A DNA stretch of 64,000 nt from Planctomycetia bacterium (GTDB lineage: Bacteria > Planctomycetota > Planctomycetia > Pirellulales > UBA1268): contig JAIOPD010000004.1 in assembly GCA_021414115.1 (NCBI GenBank), positions 1-64,000 of the forward strand. Direction: 5' to 3'. Made by a program: the position numbers and the translations under genes. The notes under the pieces were generated by a model that worked only from the letters and a program-made list of their open reading frames with translations, ran no database searches and was not told where the DNA came from. Below are positions 1 through 9,116 of the stretch, in pieces. Position 1 is the stretch's first letter; each line of letters starts with the position of its first letter.

Positions 1-51
1 CTGCCGTCCAATACGAAGGCCAACCTCTTCAATCGTGTCCATGGAAACCAT
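1..51 (-). CDS. 5' end of an unknown protein (truncated by window edge)
   Basis: A reading frame opens with ATG at 51, with a second in-frame ATG at 42, and runs off the left edge after 17 codons (MVSMDTIEEVGLRIGRQ). A GGAGAA sequence about 8-9 bases upstream of the first ATG fits a ribosome binding site. Nothing in 17 residues allows a functional call. It lies downstream of tRNA-Met on the same strand, so the two could be co-transcribed. It is reported because the start signal is reasonable, but chance cannot be excluded. Confidence 0.4.
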   Translation of the reverse strand, partial: MVSMDTIEEVGLRIGRQ

Positions 52-99
52 GACGCTATTCTCCGAGGATTGACGCTGGCGATCAACCGACAATCAAAC

Positions 100-172
<73 letters not shown>

Positions 173-392
173 GCAGCCCGTGTCGTAGGGTTTTTCCCGT
201 ACGGTGTCCAGCGGATGGCCCGGACGGCGCGGGGGGCGCGGGGCGGTCGTCGGCCGCAGCCTCGTTACCGGCGGCGTCGAAGTGGTCCTCCTCATTTCAT
301 CCTCGACGTGCGGGTATCATCGGGGAGCGAATGCCGGAATCGGAGACAGCATCGAGCACACCTCGTCAGCGGTCGCAGGAGCGTTTCACCCC

Positions 393-1523
393 ATGCCGGT
401 TCGCATCGTTCACACCGCCGACACTCACATCGGCCTGCCGTTTCGGCGATACCCCGCAGACGTGGCCAGGCATCTGGTCGAGGAGCGATACGCGGCACTT
501 GGCCGCCTCGTGGAAGCCGCCAACGAGCGGGCAGCCCACTTCTTCGTCGTCGCCGGCGACCTCTTCGATACCACTCGCGTGAAGGCGGCGGATATCGACC
601 GCACATCAGCCTTGTTGCGTGGCTTCGCCGGCACGGCCGTGATCGTGGTGCCCGGCAATCACGACCACTTCGCCGGTCCGGAAACGGATGTGTGGAAGCG
701 GTTCGGCAAGGCTATCGAGGGCGACGCCCACATCGACCTGCTCGTGGAGCCTGCGGCAAGGTCGTACCACGTCGATGGGCAGGCGGTGCATTTCTTTCCC
801 TGCCCATGTCCGTCAAAGACCGGCCGCGAGTCCACGATCGGCTGGGTCGCGGAGGCCGCCTGCGAGCGTGGAGAGGGCGTGCGGATAGGCATCGCCCACG
901 GCAACGTGACGGGGCTGGGACTCGATGCCGAGGGACAGTATTTCAACATGGAGCCCGAGGCCCTCGAGTCGGCCGGAGTGGCGACGTGGCTGCTCGGCCA
1001 CATTCACGTGCCGTTTCCAACGACGGGATCAGGAGAGCGATCGCCCTATTTCATGGCCGGCACGCCTACTCCCGACTCGCTCCGCTGTCGCCATGCCGGG
1101 TCGGCCTGGTGGATCGAGTGCGATGGCGATCGGGTGACGCGATACGAGCGGCTTTCACCCGGTCGGATGACGTTCACAAGGCTCGATCAGGAACTCGTCT
1201 CGGCCGACGATGTCGCCGCCCTCGTGCGGCGTTGCGAGGCTTTCGATGCAGGCTCGACGATCCTCGATCTCCAGCTCTCGGGTCGTCTCTCGGCGGCTGA
1301 GAAGGCTGAGCTCGGGGCCGGAATCGACCGGCTACGACCGCGCTTCCTGAGCCTCACGGACGAATCCGATATCCACGACCGGATTGACGCCGCCCAGATC
1401 GAGGCGAGGTACCGCAGCGGCGGGCTTGCCCATCGGTTGCTGACGTCCTTGCTGGAAGATGCCGAGCATCCGGACGCGGCAACGCTCGCGCACCAGCTCA
1501 TCGAGAAGGTCGCGCAGCCATGA
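393..1523 (+). CDS. SbcD/Mre11-like metallophosphoesterase (DNA repair exonuclease)
   Basis: This 376-residue protein is a calcineurin-like nuclease of the SbcD/Mre11/YhaO class, which processes DNA ends and hairpins with an SbcC-type ATPase. The metal-binding motifs appear in canonical order: DTH near residues 9-11, GDLFD near 53-57, GNHDH near 88-92, then an AHGN and a GHIH motif near 210. The ATG at 393 was chosen because the family N-terminus (VRIVHTADTHIG) begins there; an in-frame ATG at 204 would add 63 residues with no family resemblance. The stop overlaps the start of the SbcC-like gene by 4 bases (ATGA), so translation is probably coupled. Whether it is a true SbcD or a YhaO-type paralogue cannot be decided by eye. 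Confidence 0.88.
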   Translation: MPVRIVHTADTHIGLPFRRYPADVARHLVEERYAALGRLVEAANERAAHFFVVAGDLFDTTRVKAADIDRTSALLRGFAGTAVIVVPGNHDHFAGPETDVWKRFGKAIEGDAHIDLLVEPAARSYHVDGQAVHFFPCPCPSKTGRESTIGWVAEAACERGEGVRIGIAHGNVTGLGLDAEGQYFNMEPEALESAGVATWLLGHIHVPFPTTGSGERSPYFMAGTPTPDSLRCRHAGSAWWIECDGDRVTRYERLSPGRMTFTRLDQELVSADDVAALVRRCEAFDAGSTILDLQLSGRLSAAEKAELGAGIDRLRPRFLSLTDESDIHDRIDAAQIEARYRSGGLAHRLLTSLLEDAEHPDAATLAHQLIEKVAQP

Positions 1524-3931
1524 GGCTCCAGGCCATCAGGTTGCATCCGTTTGGTCGCTTTGCGGCTGAGTCGCGAGACTTGGCGAAGCCGCTGGTGGTG
1601 ATTCACGGACCGAATGAGTTGGGCAAGACCACGCTCCGGCAGGCGATCTTCCACGTTCTTTTCACCCCGACGAATCTCACGCCGACGCAGCTGAAGGAGA
1701 GCGTGCAGCCGTGGCTGCCCCAGCCGGGCGGCGATCACGCCCAGGTCACGCTCACGTTCGAGCACGGGGGCTCAACCTGGACGTTAGCGAAGCGGTGGGG
1801 TGCCGGGCACTCGAGCCTGTTGAGCAACGGGACAACGGCCGTCGCGGATCCTCACAAGGTGCAGAGCCAGCTTGGCGCCATCCTCGGTCACAGCGAGGCG
1901 ACCTTTCGGCACGTGCTCTTTACGGGGCAGGCGGAACTCGAGCACACGCTTGACGCCGTCGACGAAAACGCGGCCGATCTGAGGGACATCCGCGACCTGC
2001 TGAAAGCCGGGGCCGGGGCCGCTGCTGACGTCGATGAGCAACGGCTGAGGCGAGAACTGGAAGACAGGATCAAGAAGGCTTTCGGTCGCTGGGATGACCA
2101 GCGAGATCGGCCCGAACGGCAAGCCGGGCAGGAGCGGGGCCTTGGGAACCGGTGGATGAACGGAGTCGGCGGGATTCTCAAGGCGTGGTATGCCTGGCAG
2201 GAACTCGTCGCCGAGCACGACGAGGTTCTGGAACTCGAGCGGGATCTCGATCAGATCAACCGGAAGGTGGCCGAGGAAGAACAACACATCTCCGACGCCG
2301 CAGCCTTCCTGCAGAAGTATGGCCATCTGCGGAACGATGTGAACGAACGCAGTCTGCTCGACGAACGGCAGTCGCGTCTCGAGGGCGAAGCGGCGTCGTT
2401 GGGAGAGGCATTCAGGGGCTGGCCCGGAGCAGAGGCGGCGATCAAGGAGTGGGCGAGGCGAAAGTCGGAACTCGAGAACACGCGCGACAAGCGGCAGGAC
2501 GAGTTGCGAAACGCGCAGGCTCGCCAGGCAGGTGCTGCGGCCCGCCGAGCCTTCACGGCGATCAAGGCGGCGAAGGAGGCCTGGGAACAGGCCGCTGCAG
2601 TCGCGCAAGGGATTCCCGCGGTCGGCAAGGATCGGCTGGATGCGATCGAGCGGCTCCACACCGCCATCACCGCCGCCGAGACCAAGCTCGCGGCCCGAAA
2701 ACTGGCGTGGCGGATCGAGGCGGAAACACCCGGTGAGCTGAGGATCGAGCGGGGCGTCGAGCCTGCCGAGACGCTCCGCGGACCAATCGGCACCGCTGGC
2801 TCGGCCGAAGCTCGGGTCCGGGTGGTGGCCGGCGGCTTGACGCTCACGGTCGAGAGCGGCGGTGACGACGTGGACGCGCTCTTCGAATCATTGACAGCGG
2901 ATCGCCGACGGCTGGCCGAGGAACTCGCCGCATGCCATGCGGCGACGCCCGCAGACGCACGCCTCATGGCCGGAAAGCGTCGCGATGCCGAAGCCATGGC
3001 CAAGGAGAAAAAAGCGGCCTACAACGGCGCGATCGGCGGTCAATCCTTCGACGACTGGGCCGAAGCGGTCAGGAGGATCGACGAGCTCCCGGCGGCACGG
3101 GAGATCGCCGAGATCGAGACCGAACTCGAAACCATTCGCAACGGACTTGCGGAAGGGAAGACCGAGGCGGAAAAGCATCAGGCGTCCATCGATCACTGGA
3201 TGCGGGCCTACGCCGATCAGACCTCATTGGCGGACAAGCTTCTCCAGGTCAAAGCCGACGTGAAAACGGTCACCGACAAGCTGATGACACTGGCCACGTT
3301 GCCCGAGGAGTTTGACTCGCCGAAGACGCTCCTTACAAAGCTCGACGAGGCCCAGAAGATCCAGCTCCAGGCGCACGAGCGACTCACGGAGAAAAAGGAG
3401 AAGTGTGCCGAGCTGACCACTCGACTTGCAGACCGCCGCAGCGAAGACGTGGCCGAGGAGGGGGCGACGGCCGAGCGGAGGTTTCAACGGGCGAAAGCAG
3501 AGGGCCGAGCCTACCTCCGCATCCGGGAGGAGATCGACCGAATCACGGCGGATCCGGAGAACGACCCGCTCGAGGAGTTTGGGGGCAAGGTCGCCGCACT
3601 GTTCTCCCGGATGACGAGTGGCGAGGCGACGCTGGAATTCGACGGGCAGTTGCCGGCGCACGTGGTCCGGGGTGCCGTGTCGCTGCCGCCGGAACGACTC
3701 TCGCATGGGGGCGGCGGCGCGTTGGCCTTGGCCGTTCGCTTGGCGATGGCGGAAGCCTACTTGGCCCACGGTGGCTTCCTCATGCTCGACGACCCGCTCG
3801 TGCATTTCGACGCAGGGCGGATGGCCATCGCAGCGGACATCCTCCGGGAGTTCTCGCAGCACGCGCAGGTGATCTTCTTCACCTGCCACGATCACCATGC
3901 CGCGCGGCTCGAAGGGAGCCTCGGCGAATAA
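1520..3931 (+). CDS. SbcC/YhaN-like SMC-type ATPase
   Basis: This 803-residue protein has the layout of a Rad50/SbcC-type ATPase. Walker A (GPNELGKTT) is at residues 30-38, and a long charged, coiled-coil-prone middle runs from about 230 to 650. A C-terminal ABC signature begins LSHGGGG at 727, followed by Walker B (FLMLDD) at 753-758 and a late CHD motif. It is shorter than E. coli SbcC (about 1,050 residues), and its N-terminus resembles the YhaN group. The ATPase head should bind the upstream nuclease to form an end-processing complex. The signature has extra glycines after LSH in place of plain LSGG. Its stop lies 9 bp from that of the convergent recD remnant. Confidence 0.85.
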   Translation: MRLQAIRLHPFGRFAAESRDLAKPLVVIHGPNELGKTTLRQAIFHVLFTPTNLTPTQLKESVQPWLPQPGGDHAQVTLTFEHGGSTWTLAKRWGAGHSSLLSNGTTAVADPHKVQSQLGAILGHSEATFRHVLFTGQAELEHTLDAVDENAADLRDIRDLLKAGAGAAADVDEQRLRRELEDRIKKAFGRWDDQRDRPERQAGQERGLGNRWMNGVGGILKAWYAWQELVAEHDEVLELERDLDQINRKVAEEEQHISDAAAFLQKYGHLRNDVNERSLLDERQSRLEGEAASLGEAFRGWPGAEAAIKEWARRKSELENTRDKRQDELRNAQARQAGAAARRAFTAIKAAKEAWEQAAAVAQGIPAVGKDRLDAIERLHTAITAAETKLAARKLAWRIEAETPGELRIERGVEPAETLRGPIGTAGSAEARVRVVAGGLTLTVESGGDDVDALFESLTADRRRLAEELAACHAATPADARLMAGKRRDAEAMAKEKKAAYNGAIGGQSFDDWAEAVRRIDELPAAREIAEIETELETIRNGLAEGKTEAEKHQASIDHWMRAYADQTSLADKLLQVKADVKTVTDKLMTLATLPEEFDSPKTLLTKLDEAQKIQLQAHERLTEKKEKCAELTTRLADRRSEDVAEEGATAERRFQRAKAEGRAYLRIREEIDRITADPENDPLEEFGGKVAALFSRMTSGEATLEFDGQLPAHVVRGAVSLPPERLSHGGGGALALAVRLAMAEAYLAHGGFLMLDDPLVHFDAGRMAIAADILREFSQHAQVIFFTCHDHHAARLEGSLGE

Positions 3932-3940
3932 CCGGCGGCT

Positions 3941-5718
3941 TCAGCTGGCGGTGAGCCGCTCGGCAAGGCCGGTGGCCCGGCGAATGGGCTTCTTGATCGC
4001 AGCCTCGATCACCTCGCGGGAGCCGACGACCGTCACCCTGTCGATGGCGCGGGTCACGCCCGTGTAGAGCAGTTCCTGCGTGACGATCCGGCTCGGCTGT
4101 TCCGGCAGCACCACGACCACGTGTCTGTATTCCGAGCCCTGGCTCTTGTGGATCGTGAGGGCATGCACGGTTTCCACGTGCTCGAGCCGGGAGACGGGGA
4201 CGAGCCGGAATCCCTTCCCCTCCGGAAACGCCGCATCCTTCCGCCGTTCGCCCGAGCCCGGCACAACGACGCCCACGTCGCCGTTGTTGAGGCCGAGGGC
4301 CCGATTATTCGCCGTCACGAGCACCGGCCGGCCGGAGTACCACTGCGATCCGCCCACGATTCCGAGCCGGCGTTGCACGAGGGTGTTCAAGCCGCTCACG
4401 CCGAGTTTTCCCTGACGGTGGCCGCAGAGCACCTGCAGGCTCCGCAGCGCCTCCACGGCGGCGGCAACGTCGCCGGCCTTCGCGAGCGCGCGCATCAGTG
4501 CGCCATGGTCGGCGACCTCCTGCATGACCTGCCTGAAGGCGATCGTGCCAGGCTCGACCCAGCAGACCGACGTCGGATCGTCGGTGGCCGCGCTCGCTCG
4601 GTCGCGCTGGTGCGTCCCGCGGCCCTCGAGGATCTCGAACGCCTCCGCGACACCCTCCTCACCGAGCAGGATCGCATCGGCGAGGGCACCGATCCGGGGC
4701 CCAAACCGGTGACGGACCGTGAGCGTGCGGGTGCGAGCGGCGAGCGGCGACCCGGGCTGCTTCGCGGCCCTGGCCATGTCGCCGAGCACCGAACCCGCCT
4801 CCACGCTCGCCAGCTGGTCGGGATCGCCCACGAGCAGGAGATGGGTCTTGGCGTCGAGCGCGGCCAGGAGGTGATGCATGAGCGAACTGGAGAGCATCGA
4901 GACCTCGTCGATGACGACGAGGTTGTAGGTGAGCAGGTTCCCGGCATGAAACTTGTACCGGGGCGTGCCTTGGGGTCGGACGCCCAGGAGCGAGTGGATC
5001 GTCGTCGGATGGGCCGCGGCGATCGCATCGCGAACGGCCTGCGGCGCATTCTTCACCTCGTCGGGAGCGTTGTCGTCGTTGAGCCGCTGCTGCAGGGCCT
5101 CGGCCATGCGGGCCGCGGCCTTGCCCGTGGGGGCGGCGAGGGCGATCCGCATCTGGGGATCCTCCCGCAGCAGGTCGACCAGCCGAATCGCCACCTGCGT
5201 CGTCTTCCCGGTGCCCGGGCCACCTGCGTCGTCTTCCCGGTGCCCGGTCCGCCAAGCAGGATCTCGAGCCGGTCGCCGGACAAGTGCAAGAGCCGGGCAA
5301 TCTCCTGTTCCTCCTGCAGTGAGCGGGCCAGGTAGAGCCGCGAGCCCTCGAGAATGAACGGGGCTCGCGCACCGGGGGAGCCGACGAGCGGCCCGGCCGA
5401 TGCAAGCGCCGTCCGCCACACCCCGACATCGCTTGTCCACCCGAGGCCACCGGCCGCCGCGGGGTCGAAGTCACCCCGCCAGTCGTCGAGCGCGTCGAAG
5501 AACACGCAGGTGTGTCCGTCGCGGGGTGTCCGCAGCGCGAGGCACATCGCGAGCCACGCCCGCGCATCAGGGGCCACCGTGGGATCGGCGCGGCGGGCGA
5601 TGCCGACAAGCGTGGTGACGGCGGCGACGTCGGCCGCGGAGATCATGCCGGCTGCCACGGAGGCCGCGATCTCCGCCGGCACGGCGGGGGCAGAATCGAT
5701 CGAAGCCGTGATGGTCAT
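3941..5718 (-). pseudogene. recD: recD, frameshifted by a 29-bp tandem duplication
   Basis: The protein is exodeoxyribonuclease V alpha subunit, the 5'-3' helicase of RecBCD. It starts at ATG 5718, overlapping the recB stop. One frame runs through an N-terminal domain to GGPGTGKTTQVA (Walker A) and is then lost. The downstream frame begins with a second GGPGTGKTTQVA and continues through APTGKAAARM, the VIDEVSML Walker B, the LVGDPDQL motif and the C-terminal HALTIHKSQGSEY motif. Both copies come from a perfect 29-bp tandem repeat at 5190-5247. Removing one copy restores an ORF of about 582 residues, near the usual RecD size. As written, the gene cannot encode full-length RecD. It could be a genuine recent mutation, a phase-variable state, or an assembly/sequencing error. 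Confidence 0.88.
5190..5247. repeat. perfect 29-bp tandem duplication inside recD
   Basis: Bases 5190-5218 and 5219-5247 are identical 29-mers. Twenty-nine is not a multiple of three, so the second copy shifts the recD frame. The unit covers the Walker A codons. Identity is complete, so the event is very recent or artefactual. Confidence 0.95.
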
Positions 5719-8700
5719 GGCCGCACTCCCGTACGATCGCCAGACAGCAGGTCGCTCAGCCGCCGCCAGATCGTGGACGGCGGCAGCCAGGTGAAGACGC
5801 CGTAGCGACGGCCCTCTGCGTCGATCGGAGTGCCGTCGCCCTTCATTCCACGCACGAACGTGTAGACGATGCCCGCGATGCACTCGCCCGGATCCCAGTC
5901 GGCCGGCTTCCGGGGGCCGAGCCGCCAGCGCAGCATCCGGAAGAGCGCGGTGCCGTAGACGAGAGCCTGCAGAGGGTAGTGGGCGTGGGCCATCTCCGCA
6001 GCCATGCCTGTCACCGAGTAGGCCGCCAGGGGCACCGCGTCGGCGGCTTCATGGAGCGTGTTGGTTTTGTAGTCCACGATGACGAGCCGCGGATCGTCGT
6101 GCGGCCTGTCGGGCAGCCGGAGCACGGCGTCGATCTGGCCGTTGATCAGGCCGGCGAGCGGCACGTTGAACGAGTCTCCAGCGAGCAGCCGGGCGTAACC
6201 CCGCAAAGGATCGCCGTCGGTCAGGATCTTGTCGAGCACTCGGCCGATGTCGCTGACGAGCACGCCCTCAGCGATGCCCGCCATGCCCATTTCGAAGTCC
6301 ATTTCGACGAGCCGGTGCTCCTTCGAGAAATCGACGAGCCGTGAATCTCGAAAGAGCGCCGTCGGCGGGCCACCGAAGGGCGTGTGCAGCGCGGCGACGA
6401 TCAGGTCGGTGAGGAGGTCGTGCCGCTCTCGCAGCATCCGCGACGTGGCCAGCTGCTCGACCAGGCCACGGATGGCGGAGGTGACTTCTTCTCGAGGCTG
6501 CCCCGGTGCGAGGTCGAGACGCTCGAAGATGTCGTGGACCGTCGAGCCGAAGGCGGTGCCTCCCGGCAGATCAACAATTCGGAACGCCTCCACGCCGGCG
6601 GGGTGGACGGGCGGTAGCAGGGTTTTCGCGCCGGCGGCCGCCGCGGTGTGCGGATCGGAGAGCTCGATGGCGGCCGCCACCTCATCGGCAGCCGAGCCGG
6701 GAATCGCCTCGTCGCGGCCATGCCCGAGCGGAGTGTGGTGATCCTCGGCCATGCCGGCCGCGGAGTTGGTGATCGAACTGAACGACGTGCGTCGGTAGGT
6801 CTGCTCCACCTGCGGAGGCAGGGGTGCGATGCCCGGCGATGACGGTTCTTCCGGCTGGTTCGCACCCCGCGGCGTCTCGGGTGGGCTCCAGTGCTTGACC
6901 GCCGGCAGTTCCGTCGCCTGCTTCACGGCGATGCGGTCGCGCTGGTCGGCTGGGATGTCGGCGGCGGTGGCCGGTCCGGCGGGCATCACGTTTTTCAGAA
7001 GCGATTCCTCCCACGCGGCAGATCTCAGCACGGTGATGTGGTGCCTGGGCCGGGTGACGGCGACGTAGAGCAGCCGGCAGAGTTCTTCGTTGTCGGCCGT
7101 GATGACCCGGACCTTCGCCTGCGCCGACGTCCTGATGTCGGAGAGCGCGAGCCCGACGTCGAGCCGGCGAGCGGTGCCCTCGTAAAACACGGCGGCGCCC
7201 CGCTGATCCTGCGGCCTCTTCGCCTTCCACGAGGCGGCGACGACGAGCGCCGGAAACTCGAGCCCCTTGGCCGCGTGCACCGTCATGATCCGCACCGCGT
7301 CCTCGTCGCTCTCGACCCGGCGGCTCACGATCTCGTTTGTGTTGTCCAGTTGCGCGAGGTCGGTGAAGTGCTCGAGCACCTCCCGGGCCGGGGTGCCGCG
7401 GCCGCTGCTCATGTCGTGCAGAAGTTCGACGATGTGGCCGAGATCGACGACGCGGCGCTCGCCCTCCCGTCCGGTCGCCAGGTTGTGTGCCACCTCCGTC
7501 TCGGCCAGCATGGCGCCGGCCATGGCGGCCACGCCCTTGCGCTGCAGGGCGGCATGCCACGTCGCGATTCGTTCCTGGATCGCCTGAAGATCCTCGTCCG
7601 AAAGCCGGGTGTCTTCCGTGAGTGGCTTGCCGAAGAACGTGGTGGCGGCCGCGCGGCGGGCCCGCCCGCTGTCGCTCGGCCGCTCCATCGCCTCGAGGAG
7701 CACCCGCAGATCCTCGGCCGCCTGGCCCTGCATCACGCTGGCCGTGCCCATGGTCACCGCGGGAATGGAAAACCGGCCGAGTCGCGCGGCGATCGCAGTT
7801 CCGTCGGCGTTGGTGCGGCAGAGAACGCAGATTTCCTTGGGCCGGAACGGCCGGGCCTCGCCGTCGAGAAAGCAGGGAGTGGTGAGCAGTTCGTGCACGC
7901 GGTTGACGGCGACGTCCTCGCGGCGGGCCTCGCCGACATCGATGAACTCGACGGGCCGCAGGCCCTGCACACGCGAGGCTGTGCGGCTCTTCTCGGGCCC
8001 CACGGCCTCGTAGGGGATGCCCGCGCCGAAGGTGGCGCCTGCCATGGCGGCGTTGAGCCCAAGGAGCAGGGGGCCGTCGGAACGGTAGTTCACCCGCAGC
8101 GTGCGCGGCGGCGTTGAACCCTTCTTCGTGCCATCGCCCTGAGCAAAGTGGAGGTAGGCCGTGACATCCGCCCCACGGAAGCCGTAGATGGCCTGCTTCG
8201 GGTCGCCAACAGAAAGCAGGCGCCGATCGCCATCGGGTGGAAACAGCAGGTGGAGAAACTCCCACTGCAGGCGGCTCGTGTCCTGGGCCTCGTCCACGAT
8301 CGCAAGCCGGTACTTGGCGTGGAGCGACTCCCGGAATGACTTCTGCTTCGGGTCGTCACCCTTGATCTCGTCACGTGCCAGTCGGAGCAGATCATCGAAG
8401 CTCGGCGTCGCCCGCAGGCGGTCCTGAACCCTCTCCACGCATTCCTTCACGACCCGGGCCGCCGCCTCGAGGGCCTCGATTTCGCCCGATGTGCGGCCCT
8501 CTGCGTCATACCACGGCTCGATGTACGGGTCGCCGAGGTGCTTCTCGACGAGCGTCCGCAGACCGTCTTCGCTCCAGTCGTGCTGCCGTGGCGGCTCCGC
8601 TTCCCCACCCGTTCGCGTGGTCATCGTCGCGGCGACGATCGCGTCGTTGACGACCTCGGCCACGACCTGCTGGCGGAGGTCTTCGCTGCCCGATTCGGAG

Positions 8701-9116
8701 GCCTGGCTGCCGGCCATCCGCAGAATAGCCGCGCAGATCGAGTGAACCGTGCCGATCGTCGCGGTGTCGAACTCGGCAAGCGCCCGCTCGAGTCGTCGGG
8801 CCTTGGCTGGCCGGTCGGCGGCGGGCATGAGCAGCCGGGCATCGAGCGGGTCGGCCGCGGGCCCGGCTGCGGCCGACTCATCGCGGAGCAGCCTGGCGGT
8901 GGCCGCGATCCGCGTGCGGATCCGGTGCTTTAGCTCGGCGGCCGCGGACCGGGCGAATGTCGTGATGAGCACGTTGCCGATCCGCAGCCCCGGATCTTCC
9001 GCGAGCGCGAGCGTGACGAGCGCAGCGACAGTGTAGGTCTTGCCCGTGCCGGCGCTCGCCTGAATCAGCGTGCCGTTGGGCGGGAGGTCGTCGGCGAGGT
9101 TGAACTCGGTCGTCAT
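5715..9116 (-). CDS. recB: RecB, exodeoxyribonuclease V beta subunit
   Basis: This 1,133-residue protein (E. coli RecB is about 1,180) is the UvrD-type 3'-5' helicase and nuclease subunit of RecBCD. Walker A (ASAGTGKTYT) is at residues 20-29 and Walker B (VDEAQDTS) near 273-280. A GDPKQAIYGFRGAD motif follows, and later VTRPRHHITVL near motif VI. The C-terminal nuclease domain carries GQIDAVLRL and VIVDYKTN (near 1011-1018), matching the Asp and Asp-x-Lys active-site residues. Its start overlaps the recC stop by 4 bases, and its stop overlaps the recD start. The order recC-recB-recD indicates a single operon. RecBCD resects double-strand breaks for RecA loading and degrades foreign linear DNA. 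Confidence 0.93.
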   Translation of the reverse strand: MTTEFNLADDLPPNGTLIQASAGTGKTYTVAALVTLALAEDPGLRIGNVLITTFARSAAAELKHRIRTRIAATARLLRDESAAAGPAADPLDARLLMPAADRPAKARRLERALAEFDTATIGTVHSICAAILRMAGSQASESGSEDLRQQVVAEVVNDAIVAATMTTRTGGEAEPPRQHDWSEDGLRTLVEKHLGDPYIEPWYDAEGRTSGEIEALEAAARVVKECVERVQDRLRATPSFDDLLRLARDEIKGDDPKQKSFRESLHAKYRLAIVDEAQDTSRLQWEFLHLLFPPDGDRRLLSVGDPKQAIYGFRGADVTAYLHFAQGDGTKKGSTPPRTLRVNYRSDGPLLLGLNAAMAGATFGAGIPYEAVGPEKSRTASRVQGLRPVEFIDVGEARREDVAVNRVHELLTTPCFLDGEARPFRPKEICVLCRTNADGTAIAARLGRFSIPAVTMGTASVMQGQAAEDLRVLLEAMERPSDSGRARRAAATTFFGKPLTEDTRLSDEDLQAIQERIATWHAALQRKGVAAMAGAMLAETEVAHNLATGREGERRVVDLGHIVELLHDMSSGRGTPAREVLEHFTDLAQLDNTNEIVSRRVESDEDAVRIMTVHAAKGLEFPALVVAASWKAKRPQDQRGAAVFYEGTARRLDVGLALSDIRTSAQAKVRVITADNEELCRLLYVAVTRPRHHITVLRSAAWEESLLKNVMPAGPATAADIPADQRDRIAVKQATELPAVKHWSPPETPRGANQPEEPSSPGIAPLPPQVEQTYRRTSFSSITNSAAGMAEDHHTPLGHGRDEAIPGSAADEVAAAIELSDPHTAAAAGAKTLLPPVHPAGVEAFRIVDLPGGTAFGSTVHDIFERLDLAPGQPREEVTSAIRGLVEQLATSRMLRERHDLLTDLIVAALHTPFGGPPTALFRDSRLVDFSKEHRLVEMDFEMGMAGIAEGVLVSDIGRVLDKILTDGDPLRGYARLLAGDSFNVPLAGLINGQIDAVLRLPDRPHDDPRLVIVDYKTNTLHEAADAVPLAAYSVTGMAAEMAHAHYPLQALVYGTALFRMLRWRLGPRKPADWDPGECIAGIVYTFVRGMKGDGTPIDAEGRRYGVFTWLPPSTIWRRLSDLLSGDRTGVRP

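Noticed and set aside
4121..5335. Large plus-strand open frame opposite recD
   Set aside because: It lies antisense to clearly family-like RecD sequence and its translation is Arg/Gly/Ala-rich without motifs; long antisense open frames are expected at this G+C.
3941..5718. Programmed ribosomal frameshift in recD
   Set aside because: The frame change coincides exactly with a perfect 29-bp duplication; there is no slippery heptamer, and programmed shifting would duplicate the Walker A motif.
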